DNA from: JBDKGV01 sp039798005
GTDB lineage: Bacteria; Fibrobacterota; Fibrobacteria; UBA5070
Assembly: GCA_039798005.1 (NCBI GenBank)
Contig: JBDKGV010000093.1
Location: forward strand, 1-12,727
Length of the DNA: 12,727 bases
Direction of reading: 5' to 3'
Shown: positions 5,425 through 12,727 of the stretch, one piece after another
Layout of the letters: each line of letters starts with the position of its first letter
Position numbering within the stretch: position 1 is the first letter of the stretch
Position numbers and translations under genes: made by a program
The notes under the pieces: model-generated
What the model was told of the DNA's origin: nothing
The model's input: the letters and a program-made list of their open reading frames with translations, nothing else
The model's database searches: none

Positions 5425-8400
5425 TCAGCGGATGATGCCGAGGTTCTTGAGCGTATTGAAAGTCACTTCGCGTTGGACGGAACCATCCGCAGAGCTCGTC
5501 TCACGGATGAGGACCGCACGCATCGTGTACACGCCGCTGTTCACCAGCGCACCGTTCGAGGCCTTGCCGTCCCACATCAGCACGAGATCGAACTTGCCGG
5601 TGGCATCGGCGATGCCATCAAGATCGGCCGTGACGACCTCCGCCTCGGTCTTTCCGACATAGGTTCCGTACTTGTCGTAGATGGTGACGATCAAGTTGGA
5701 GCGCAAGCCGATGGTTCCGATGTTGACCGGAATCTTCAGTCCTTGGCTTCCGACCAAGCCGCTGCTCGGCATGGTCTTGCCAACCAGATCCTTGGACATC
5801 ACCTTGAGCTCATCCGTGGCGGCAAGGGTTGCCGGACCCGCGAAGATCACGACGTTCTTGTCCGCTCCCAGCCCTTCAAACGGCGACTTGAGAGAAGGCT
5901 TGAGCGCAATCAGCTCACGCTGATCGGAGGGAGGAGTCGCACCCGGAAGCGTGGGCAGGAAGATGCTCACCTTGGGATCGATCGCCTTGCGCGGACCGGC
6001 CTTCACCACGACGCGGGGAGATGTCTTTCCGGCACGGACTCCATTGACCCCGGCCACCTCTCCGCCATCCACACCACCGGCCAACCGGATCGAATCACCC
6101 GGAAGCGGCTTGAGCCACGCGGGATCCTCAGGATAATCCAGCGTCGCAGAGCGTCCATCGGCGGAAACGCTGAACGAGGCATAGGTAGGCAGCACCTCGG
6201 TCCCGGACTTCTTCACCAGGTTCCAGATGATGGTCTTGGCACTGGCCGGAACCGAAACCGGCTCGGTGAAATAGATCGTCAGCATATCCTTCGAGGACGC
6301 GGCGTCCTCATAGGTGCCATAGGTGAGCACGGCGCTGTCCAAGGCAGGAGCGACCGAATCCTGGATCGCAAAGGTCATGTAGCCGACATTGCGACCAACG
6401 GCCTTGATCTCACCCAGATCCGCGGTGCTGGATGAGGTGACACCCGGCACGAAAGCTCCCGTCAAGTCGAAGCGCAGACTGTCCACTCCGGTTGCGGCAG
6501 CCGTGCTGCGGTCCACCACCACCATCTTCCCATCCTTGCCGGGCCACGAAAGGCGCAGGCTGATTTCGTTGTCCAATTCCTTGGCGAACTTGATGGTAAA
6601 GTGAGTGGCGGTCCCGAGACCCGCCTCGTCACTGTACCAAGCGCGCTCGATGGGAGGAAGGGGAGGCGCATCGAAGCTCACCGGGGTGATCACGGCAGGC
6701 TGCCCACCGTAGACATCGGGGTTCGAGGCGAACAATTCGTCGTCCAAGGTCTCCGTCGCCGAGGTCACGACGACATCGACACTTCCCGAACTCATGTCCA
6801 CCTGATCAATGGCCGTTTCGGGCTTGCCAGGGAGGTAGAACTTGACGATCGAATTCTTTGAGCCGAGGTAAGCAATGAGGCCTGCCTCGGAGGTCTGGGT
6901 GCCATCGCCATCCTGCAATTTGAGCGTCAGCAGGACCGTATCCTTGATCAGGCGACGCAAGGAATCGACACTCCAGTCGAACTGCCACTTCAACTTCTGG
7001 ACATGCACCACCGCGGAATCCTCCTTGGTGCCGGTCGCCGGAGTCGCAGCGCTTCCCACCCACGACTTGAGCATGAACCAGTCAAGAGGAGGGGCTGCGG
7101 GGATCGTACTTGGGGTGACGATGGTCTGGACCGAGCCGGAGGTCGGCACATCCAAGACGATCTGCTTGTCGGCTCCGCCACCGACCGTTCCATCCATGCC
7201 GTTGCGGGCATCGACCTTGACGGTGATCTTCTGCGCCACATCAACCAGGTTTCCGTAGCTGTCCTTCACATCCAAGGTCGCCTTGTACTTGGCGCGGTAG
7301 CTTACCTGCGTGCCGCTGTCCGAAGAAACCGAGTAGGAGGACGGGTCACGCCACTGGGCGATGACAGCAGGTCCCGGGCGCACCGTGATCGTGCCGCTGC
7401 CTTGGTAGACAGCCTTGGTGGCATCCTGCCCCGTCGCGATCACACCCAAGCCGGTCGTGGCCTTGGTGAACCGCACCTGCACCCATGTCGGCCCCTGCAT
7501 GGAAGCCAAGAACGCGGCACTTGCCTCAACAGGATTGCCGGAAGCGTCCTGCATGCCCTGCGTGTTGATCGACACGTTCTTGATCGTCGAGGTGTTGTCG
7601 AAGATCGTATCCAAGTCCACGTAGGAGCGGATCGTGTCCTTGATCGGCTTGGTCGAATCCAGCATCAGGATCGTGGCCAAGCGGAACTTCTTGGCGGCCT
7701 TGTCGATCCAGACCGTGTCCAAACGCTGCTGGATCTTGCCCTTGGAGTCGTACAGCCACTCGTAGGCGCCCGGGCGATTGACGATGCTCGGCGGACTCAA
7801 CGGCTTGGTGACACCCGTGATCTTGACCGGCTGGAGCTTCATCCACACCAGATCTCCGGCAAAGGTGGTATCCGTGCGGGATGCATCGGTCTTGTCCTTG
7901 TGGAAGGTCACGGCAAACTGCTGCTCGGCCTTGTGGATCATCCAGATGCCAACATTAGAAAGGATCTGCTCACCCGTAGCAGTCGTGCCACCAATGAGGA
8001 GCTGAAAGCGAGCATTGAAGCCGGGGTCCGCAAGGAAGTCCATGACCACGGTGTTGCCACCGATGGCCGGGGTAAAACCTGCCGTAGAAATGGATTTGCA
8101 GGTTCCTAGATTCTGAGTTGCACCGGTGTCCTCAAGGCTGACACGGGGATAGAGACAAGCCTGAAGCACCTTGAGATTGGACACCGCACCCACATTCGAG
8201 CCCAATCCGAAGCTCAAGACCGCAGTCGTTCCCGTCAAAACCACCGGCTGGTCATCCGAGATCGTCAGCATGCCGACCGAAAGGGAGCCATCGGGCTGAA
8301 CGGCCCCGCGTGCAACCGCCTTTCCGACCGAATTCGAAACGAAGCCGTATCCTCCTTCGCCCACCGCATTGCCATTGCCGTCCAATTGCATCAACCGCCC

Positions 8401-10056
8401 GATGATGGTGCTGTCCACACCGGTATTGGCCCAAACCGGCGCAAGGAAGTTTGCCTTGGTGGCATCCGTGCTTTGGAATTGGACGGTCTTCAGGTAGTGA
8501 TTGTTCTTGGGCAGCATGTTCGTCTGTCCTGCTGCGGCAATACGTCCCAAGGTATCCTTGATGGGGATCATCACGCCCTTCTCGTCAGGAATGCCGCCAA
8601 TGATCGCACGCACCTTTGCCGTGTCCAAAGCATCGAACTTGGCAGGGCCATTGGTCGTCGTGACAGTGTGGCTGATCTTGCTTGCGTTGATCGACTTGAA
8701 GTCGAATTCTTCCAGCGTCCATTCCTGAGGAATCGTTCCGCGAGCTTGACCTTGGTACTGGATTCCATCCAGGAACTTGATGTTCCCGGTATGGCTACCG
8801 CCTTGGATCTGGAACTGAAGGCGTCCCGCATCCCCCCAGGACTTGCCGGTGCCATTGGTGTTGGTCTTCAGCGGCATGAACGTATTGGCGAACATGAACT
8901 GGGTGCTCTTCCACAGCATGTTGTTCTGGTTCGTGTAGGGCGTGCTGAAATTGCTGTTCAGATACCCGGTGGAATCAGACGTGTAGTTCATCCACGGATC
9001 AGCGACGAGGTTGTTGTAGAAGTAGTTGTTGATGCTTCCACGCCAGCCGCCTTGACCAAAGATCGCCGAAACCTGCCAAAACGTGTTGTGGTACACACGT
9101 TCAGGGGTGCCTACGGCATCCTTGAGGAACATGAAACCGCCTGTATGGTTCTTGGCTTCAGAAGTGGTGAAGGTCGCGAAGATCGATGTCGTGCTATGGC
9201 AATTGTAGACGCGATTGAAGCGCCATGTGGACCCCAGATCCCAGTTGGATTCCAAGTAGGCACCCCAAACATTGTCGTGGATCAGATTGCCTTCGATCAG
9301 ATGCCCGCCCATTTCGCCGTAGCGACTGTTCGGAACCAGATTCTCCTTGTCCAAGTCGCTGGCATTGTTGACCGCCATCGGTCCACCCTTGTTGCGATTG
9401 AAGTTGTAGATGCCAGCGAAGCAGTTCTTGATCTCGGAGTTGCGGATGGTCACCTTGCCTGAGAGGTAAAGGTTCACACCAAAATTTCCATACCAAACAC
9501 CATAATTGCAGTCCCAAATGCCGTCCTTGCCCCACCCGATCGGCTTGACACCATTGATCGAGATCCCATCCAGGACGATGTTGTGACTGCCCTGGATCAG
9601 AACAACGGCATTGCGTTGAATGCCATTGGTTGAGAAGGGATTGGCGGTGTTTTTGGAACCACCGGTCGCCGTGCCGCAACTGTTCGGCCACTTTTTCCAA
9701 CCCGCAGGCTTGAGCTTCAAGCTGTCCGGATCGGAATCGGGTCCAGCCTTGGTGCCATCGTCTTGGAAAACCAATTCAGGCTTGAAGCTTGAATTGGCGG
9801 AGGTGATGGTGATGTTGCTCTTGTTGCGGATGAAGAGCGAGTTGGCCAGCGAGTAACTGCGCCCTTCCAGAATGATCCTGCAACCGGCAGGATCGTTGTC
9901 TGGACACTGATCGATGGCGTCCTGGACCGCAGTGGTGGCACCGACCTTGGCTGGCACCCGCTTGTCGACGGCATGGGTCAATGTCGGCAACAATCCGGCG
10001 GCGATCACCGCCAGAAGCCTGCGGAACTTGAATGTCTTGATCTTGGTATCGTGCAT
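5425..10056 (-). CDS. Large secreted beta-helix protein with FlgD-Ig-like tail
   Basis: About 1543 aa. Residues 1-29 form a signal peptide: a Lys/Arg-rich start (KIKTFKFRR), a hydrophobic core (LLAVIAAGLLPTL) and cleavage after THA. Residues 40 to about 356 look like a right-handed parallel beta-helix, with short recurring strands such as NIVLDGISINGV, KVTIRNSEIKNC, GHLIEGNLIHDNVWGAYLE and RVYHNTF. These are common in adhesins and polysaccharide-active proteins, but no catalytic set is evident. The middle is beta-rich with Ig-like stretches, for example ATLDVKDSYGNLVDVAQ near 926-942. Residues from about 1137 to the end form a module shared with the upstream neighbour, ending in a FlgD-Ig-like domain (VTIYDKYGTYVG, MWDGKASNGALVNSGVY) and the terminal NLGIIR. 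The start at 10056 is preferred because GAGGG precedes it by five bases; an ATG four codons upstream (10068) has no such site. It is likely cell-surface or secreted. The function is unknown; substrate binding or adhesion is a guess. Confidence 0.85.
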   Translation of the reverse strand: MHDTKIKTFKFRRLLAVIAAGLLPTLTHAVDKRVPAKVGATTAVQDAIDQCPDNDPAGCRIILEGRSYSLANSLFIRNKSNITITSANSSFKPELVFQDDGTKAGPDSDPDSLKLKPAGWKKWPNSCGTATGGSKNTANPFSTNGIQRNAVVLIQGSHNIVLDGISINGVKPIGWGKDGIWDCNYGVWYGNFGVNLYLSGKVTIRNSEIKNCFAGIYNFNRNKGGPMAVNNASDLDKENLVPNSRYGEMGGHLIEGNLIHDNVWGAYLESNWDLGSTWRFNRVYNCHSTTSIFATFTTSEAKNHTGGFMFLKDAVGTPERVYHNTFWQVSAIFGQGGWRGSINNYFYNNLVADPWMNYTSDSTGYLNSNFSTPYTNQNNMLWKSTQFMFANTFMPLKTNTNGTGKSWGDAGRLQFQIQGGSHTGNIKFLDGIQYQGQARGTIPQEWTLEEFDFKSINASKISHTVTTTNGPAKFDALDTAKVRAIIGGIPDEKGVMIPIKDTLGRIAAAGQTNMLPKNNHYLKTVQFQSTDATKANFLAPVWANTGVDSTIIGRLMQLDGNGNAVGEGGYGFVSNSVGKAVARGAVQPDGSLSVGMLTISDDQPVVLTGTTAVLSFGLGSNVGAVSNLKVLQACLYPRVSLEDTGATQNLGTCKSISTAGFTPAIGGNTVVMDFLADPGFNARFQLLIGGTTATGEQILSNVGIWMIHKAEQQFAVTFHKDKTDASRTDTTFAGDLVWMKLQPVKITGVTKPLSPPSIVNRPGAYEWLYDSKGKIQQRLDTVWIDKAAKKFRLATILMLDSTKPIKDTIRSYVDLDTIFDNTSTIKNVSINTQGMQDASGNPVEASAAFLASMQGPTWVQVRFTKATTGLGVIATGQDATKAVYQGSGTITVRPGPAVIAQWRDPSSYSVSSDSGTQVSYRAKYKATLDVKDSYGNLVDVAQKITVKVDARNGMDGTVGGGADKQIVLDVPTSGSVQTIVTPSTIPAAPPLDWFMLKSWVGSAATPATGTKEDSAVVHVQKLKWQFDWSVDSLRRLIKDTVLLTLKLQDGDGTQTSEAGLIAYLGSKNSIVKFYLPGKPETAIDQVDMSSGSVDVVVTSATETLDDELFASNPDVYGGQPAVITPVSFDAPPLPPIERAWYSDEAGLGTATHFTIKFAKELDNEISLRLSWPGKDGKMVVVDRSTAAATGVDSLRFDLTGAFVPGVTSSSTADLGEIKAVGRNVGYMTFAIQDSVAPALDSAVLTYGTYEDAASSKDMLTIYFTEPVSVPASAKTIIWNLVKKSGTEVLPTYASFSVSADGRSATLDYPEDPAWLKPLPGDSIRLAGGVDGGEVAGVNGVRAGKTSPRVVVKAGPRKAIDPKVSIFLPTLPGATPPSDQRELIALKPSLKSPFEGLGADKNVVIFAGPATLAATDELKVMSKDLVGKTMPSSGLVGSQGLKIPVNIGTIGLRSNLIVTIYDKYGTYVGKTEAEVVTADLDGIADATGKFDLVLMWDGKASNGALVNSGVYTMRAVLIRETSSADGSVQREVTFNTLKNLGIIR
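5428..6648 (-). repeat. C-terminal module shared by the two surface proteins, copy 2
   Basis: The last 407 residues or so of the beta-helix protein match the end of the upstream surface protein. Corresponding blocks are AWYSDEAGLGTATHFTIKFA with AFYSDSNGVGTASQLTLTFA, QDSVAPALDSA with ADSVAPIIDSA, IYFTEPV with LYFSEPV, DSIRLAGGVDGG with DSIRLIAGVDGG, VKAGPRKAI with VKAGLRKAI, and VNIGTIGLRS with VNTGTIGVRS. The similarity is visible at protein level and points to an old duplication rather than recent conversion. Copy 1 is at 10238-11485. Confidence 0.85.
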
Positions 10057-10061
10057 CCGAA

Positions 10062-10066
10062 CCCTC
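10062..10066 (-). promoter_or_regulatory. Ribosome binding site deciding the start of the beta-helix protein
   Basis: GAGGG lies five bases upstream of the ATG at 10056. The upstream in-frame ATG at 10068 is preceded by CGCCTCCTCG, which has no Shine-Dalgarno character, so the shorter form is favoured. Either start keeps the signal peptide. Confidence 0.55.
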
Positions 10067-10181
10067 ATCGAGGAGGCGTGTCATGGGGCCTCAGGCGACA
10101 ACTCCTGTAGGCAGTTCGAGGCAAAGGTAACTCTAGAGTCAGGTATTTGCTGTGCTCTTGCTCACAAGGTGTTTCCTACTG
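10067..10181 (-). other. Intergenic leader and probable promoter region of the beta-helix gene
   Basis: This stretch of about 115 bases lies between the terminator of the upstream gene and the beta-helix gene, and must hold that gene's promoter if it has its own. I see no convincing -35/-10 pair; TTGTGA followed by AAATACCT at short spacing is the nearest and is poor. A perfect 10-base palindrome, ACTCTAGAGT, occurs at 10130-10139 and could be a small operator or chance. Confidence 0.3.
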
Positions 10182-10212
10182 GAAAACAAAAAAGGCACCC
10201 GAAGGTGCCTTT
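10182..10212 (-). terminator. Intrinsic terminator of the upstream surface-protein gene
   Basis: On the minus strand, AAAGGCACC pairs with GGTGCCTTT around a UUCG tetraloop closed by C-G, a very stable loop. The tail reads TTTGTTTTCC, so the stem end and tail form a run of six T. It lies 22 nt after the stop codon at 10235, which separates the two surface-protein genes into two transcription units. Confidence 0.92.
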
Positions 10213-10234
10213 GAGAAGAAGGATCAGAACCCGA

Positions 10235-12727
10235 TCAGCGAGCCACACCAATGTGCTTGATCTTGTTGTAGATCATCACACGCTTGATGGTGTTGTCGAT
10301 CTGAAGGTCCTCGCGATAAAAGAGGACTCGAGCCATGTAGACACCACTCGAGACAACCTGATCCTTGGCGGAGCGACCGTCCCATAGGATCTTGATGCTG
10401 GACTTGCCGGACTTGCTCGTGTTGGTCGTATCGAAGTCATCCTGACTGAGTTCAGCCTCGGCATTGCCCACGAAGGTTCCGTAGCTGTCGTACAGGACCA
10501 CGGTGATCAAGGAGCGCACGCCGATGGTACCGGTATTGACGGGAATGTCAATGCCGATGGTGCCATCCAATTCGCCCCAGGTCATGCCGGTGTTGGCCGG
10601 AGCGCTCTTGGAGACGACGGTGAAGCCCGAGTTGACATTCTCACTGGATCCGATCAAGATCGCCACATTGCTGTTGGTCTTCTTGAGAGGTGAGACTCCG
10701 TCAATCGGCTTGAGCACCATCTTCTCACGGTCGGTGCGCGTCTTGTTGTTGGGATTGGGAAGAATGATGTTCAGCATCGGCGCAATGGCCTTGCGAAGTC
10801 CAGCCTTCACCACGGTCCGCTTGGCTTTCGCTGCAGCGACTGCGTTGGACTGATCCGCGATGATGCCACCATCAACACCAGCGATCAACCGAATCGAATC
10901 AAGGTTCTCAGGAGCAACCATGCCAGTCGTGGTATCAAAGATCATGAAGCCACTGAGACCGTCATCGGCAAGCACAAGCTTCGGAAGAGCCGGAGTCAAA
11001 GCGACATCAGTATTTCCGATCTGCTTGGAGAAGGCCTTGTTGAAATCACTGCCATTCACCTTGACGGGCTCCGAGAAGTACAGCTTCAGCGTGTCGTACT
11101 TCGAATCGGAAGATTCGTAGGTTCCGAAGATCATTCGGGCACTGTCAATGATCGGAGCCACGGAATCCGCGATGGAGAAGCGGACATGCGGCGGGAACTC
11201 GGTCGTCACGAAGTCCGTGTCACTGCCCGTGAAGATGCTGGTCATCACGCCCAGATCCTTGAGGGCCGAACCGGTCACGCCGACCGGGAACTTTCCAGCG
11301 AGGTCGAAGCTGTAGGACTTCTGACCAATTGCACCGGTACTGGTCACGACAATGCTGGCAAGGCTTCCGTCCTTGTTCGGCCAAGCCAACTGGAACTTGG
11401 CTTCACGAGTCAACGCCTTGGCAAAGGTCAAGGTCAACTGCGAGGCGGTGCCCACGCCGTTGCTGTCGCTGTAGAAGGCCGACACGGGACCACGATCACC
11501 ACCGATCACGATCGCCTTCGATGCGTTGGCTCCCTGCGTGGGCGACAGGCCATCCCCCCCCTTGAAGCGATCACCCAAGGAAACCGAATCCCCGGCATTC
11601 ACTCGATTGGTGTTCAAGGTATCCTGCACCACGATCCAAGTCTGGGCATCCACCTCAACGATCGCCGTGGTTCCAACATCCTTGCCCGTCGACACGTTGG
11701 AAAGGCCCGAGGTTCCTGCGATCGAAGTGACCGGTTCGGAAAGCTTGATGCGAAGCGAGTCCACACCATTTCCGAAGGTCAACTGTGCATAAGGACGGGT
11801 CGGTTCGATGAAGCCAACCAACACCGCCGGCACGCTGTCCACGACCTTGCCCGAAGACGGCAGATAGGTGGCCACCGGCGGATTGAGGTTCGTACCGTGC
11901 ACTGTCACGTTCGCACCGAAGTTGTCGGCCGATGTGCCACGGGTCACGCCATAGGGGAACGGATCAGGAAGGACCAAGGTCCATGTGATGTTGTTGGTCG
12001 TGGTCCAATTGGCCCCCGTCACAACCATCTTGGAATAGCCATTGAAGTCGACTTGGATGGAATCGATATGTTCCTGGCTCAAGATGGCACGGGAGAATGT
12101 GAGCGTTACCACATTCGCACGTCCCTTGGAATCGTTGCTCGTGATCTTGCCCGTGAAGGAGGGCAGGACGGCCTTCTTGACAAGCGCGATCATCGGGGCG
12201 CAATCGGAACCATGGTTGTTCGCACCATCCACCAACGTGCTGGCGGGATCGACCTTGATCGAATCGCTGTAGTTGATGTACAGAGGGCTGAACTGTGCAT
12301 CGCGATTGCCATGAATCTTGAGTCGATAGGTATTCGGTCCCAAGGAATTGGCCGGATCGGCAACAAATTCGTCAACTTTGATGCTGGTGGTCACCTTGCT
12401 GGTGGCACCCTTGACCAGGAAGGGCCAAGCATCGCTTGCGGAGGCGACCGGCTCCGTGAAGCGAACGATGAACACGTCGTAGGCACTCGAGTAGTTTTCG
12501 ATCACGACCGCAGAATCAACCCGCGGTGCGACACGGTCCTTGACATTGATGGCAATCCCGGCATCCACCACGGTATCGGCCAGCGGAGGACGACGCATGG
12601 TGTATTGGAGCAACAGATCCTTGCCCGGAATGTTGGAAAGCTCAGTCGCTCCCTTGACGGCGAACTCCAACAGATCGGTGCGACCCGTCGCGAACTTCCA
12701 TTCCGTCGAATCGTACGTGACGAGCTT
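10235..12727 (-). CDS. Large surface protein with FlgD-Ig-like tail, partial (N-terminus outside window)
   Basis: The reading frame is open to the right edge, so only the C-terminal 830 residues are seen; no signal peptide or N-terminal domain is available. The visible part is Thr/Ser/Asp/Val-rich and beta-rich, with alternating Ig-like units. One type contains D-x-VAP-x-x-DSA followed about 20 residues later by F-[TS]-EPV (visible residues about 63-94 and 520-554; a degenerate SEPV at about 330). The other has SD/ND-x-x-G-x-A followed by LTF-[AS]-[KR]-A (about 197-216 and 420-438). From about residue 415 it aligns with the tail of the downstream beta-helix protein, including SIRLIAGVDGG, VKAGLRKAI, PVNTGTIGVRS and the closing FlgD-Ig-like domain with VVLYDSYGTFVG, LWDGRSAKDQVVSSGVY and the terminal HIGVAR. 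A TTG at 12670 is not a credible start because the frame continues upstream. It is probably exported and surface-associated; the function is unknown. Confidence 0.82.
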   Translation of the reverse strand, partial: KLVTYDSTEWKFATGRTDLLEFAVKGATELSNIPGKDLLLQYTMRRPPLADTVVDAGIAINVKDRVAPRVDSAVVIENYSSAYDVFIVRFTEPVASASDAWPFLVKGATSKVTTSIKVDEFVADPANSLGPNTYRLKIHGNRDAQFSPLYINYSDSIKVDPASTLVDGANNHGSDCAPMIALVKKAVLPSFTGKITSNDSKGRANVVTLTFSRAILSQEHIDSIQVDFNGYSKMVVTGANWTTTNNITWTLVLPDPFPYGVTRGTSADNFGANVTVHGTNLNPPVATYLPSSGKVVDSVPAVLVGFIEPTRPYAQLTFGNGVDSLRIKLSEPVTSIAGTSGLSNVSTGKDVGTTAIVEVDAQTWIVVQDTLNTNRVNAGDSVSLGDRFKGGDGLSPTQGANASKAIVIGGDRGPVSAFYSDSNGVGTASQLTLTFAKALTREAKFQLAWPNKDGSLASIVVTSTGAIGQKSYSFDLAGKFPVGVTGSALKDLGVMTSIFTGSDTDFVTTEFPPHVRFSIADSVAPIIDSARMIFGTYESSDSKYDTLKLYFSEPVKVNGSDFNKAFSKQIGNTDVALTPALPKLVLADDGLSGFMIFDTTTGMVAPENLDSIRLIAGVDGGIIADQSNAVAAAKAKRTVVKAGLRKAIAPMLNIILPNPNNKTRTDREKMVLKPIDGVSPLKKTNSNVAILIGSSENVNSGFTVVSKSAPANTGMTWGELDGTIGIDIPVNTGTIGVRSLITVVLYDSYGTFVGNAEAELSQDDFDTTNTSKSGKSSIKILWDGRSAKDQVVSSGVYMARVLFYREDLQIDNTIKRVMIYNKIKHIGVAR
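10238..11485 (-). repeat. C-terminal module shared by the two surface proteins, copy 1
   Basis: This is the partner of the module at 5428-6648. It has an [AV]-[FW]-YSD-type Ig-like unit, a D-SVAP-type unit, a linker with GVDGG and VKAG, and a FlgD-Ig-like closing domain that ends in K-x-[IL]-G-[IV]-x-R. The order of blocks is the same in both copies and spacing differs only by small insertions. Confidence 0.85.

Noticed and set aside
5428..5751. Type IX secretion C-terminal sorting domain (TIGR04183-like)
   Set aside because: The YD-x-x-G...WDG...SGVY pattern is closer to the FlgD-Ig-like family, and the usual type IX ending with a short basic strand is not clear. The two families resemble each other, so this is left open rather than called.
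5263..6435. Plus-strand open frames of about 360-390 codons (also at 7003-8109 and 8386-9462)
   Set aside because: They are antisense to lpxC and the large surface protein, with Arg/His/Gly-rich products and no family resemblance. The minus-strand proteins have clear signal peptide, tail and paralogue support.
10057..10068. Start of the beta-helix protein four codons upstream at 10068
   Set aside because: No ribosome site precedes it, whereas GAGGG is well placed for the ATG at 10056. It remains possible, and the difference is only four residues.
12668..12670. TTG at 12670 as start of the upstream surface protein
   Set aside because: The frame stays open to the window edge with the same type of sequence, and no signal peptide follows the TTG. 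The gene is partial.
1..12727. tRNA, rRNA, CRISPR array, insertion sequence or phage genes
   Set aside because: I found no cloverleaf candidates, regularly spaced direct repeats, transposase or integrase motifs. Intergenic space is under 200 bases everywhere.

Overview
The window looks like chromosomal DNA from a Gram-negative bacterium with lipid A, moderately GC-rich and densely packed. The FCB superphylum, and Fibrobacterota in particular, fits best. Two things suggest this: very large secreted proteins ending in a FlgD-Ig-like tail, and the gene order lpxC-fabZ-lpxA (lpxC and fabZ are fused in many Bacteroidota). The phylum is an inference. Every gene I can support is on the minus strand, so the window reads from right to left.

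Right part (5425 to 12727): two very large secreted or surface proteins in tandem. The first is cut by the right edge of the window; its last 830 residues are visible and it ends at a textbook terminator with a UUCG loop. The second (about 1543 aa) has a signal peptide, an N-terminal right-handed beta-helix, a long Ig-like middle region and a C-terminal module. That module of about 410 residues is shared with its upstream neighbour. The two proteins are paralogous in their tails and carry different N-terminal parts.

Left part (109 to 5413): a tight run lpxC - fabZ - lpxA - sensor histidine kinase - response regulator - pssA. Genes are spaced by 30 nt or less or overlap by 1, 14 and 8 nt, and the run ends at a strong terminator. 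LpxA, LpxC and FabZ supply the first steps of lipid A synthesis and the hydroxyacyl-ACP branch point; PssA makes phosphatidylserine for phosphatidylethanolamine. A PhoR/PhoB-type two-component system sits between the outer-leaflet (lipid A) genes and the phospholipid gene. This suggests a dedicated envelope-lipid sensing circuit. Its periplasmic sensor domain of about 280 residues is one I do not recognise.

The most unusual feature is at the junction of the two halves. The surface-protein gene stops only 11 nt before the lpxC start codon, and a strong intrinsic-terminator-like hairpin with a U-tract lies inside the first 20 codons of lpxC. The lipid A operon therefore seems to begin on top of the terminator of the surface-protein unit, leaving room for read-through or attenuation control. 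Other oddities are two substitutions in the CDP-alcohol phosphotransferase signature of PssA and a compact LpxC without the C-terminal tail that serves as a degradation signal in E. coli. At the far left, a second terminator points the other way and must serve a convergent gene outside the window.
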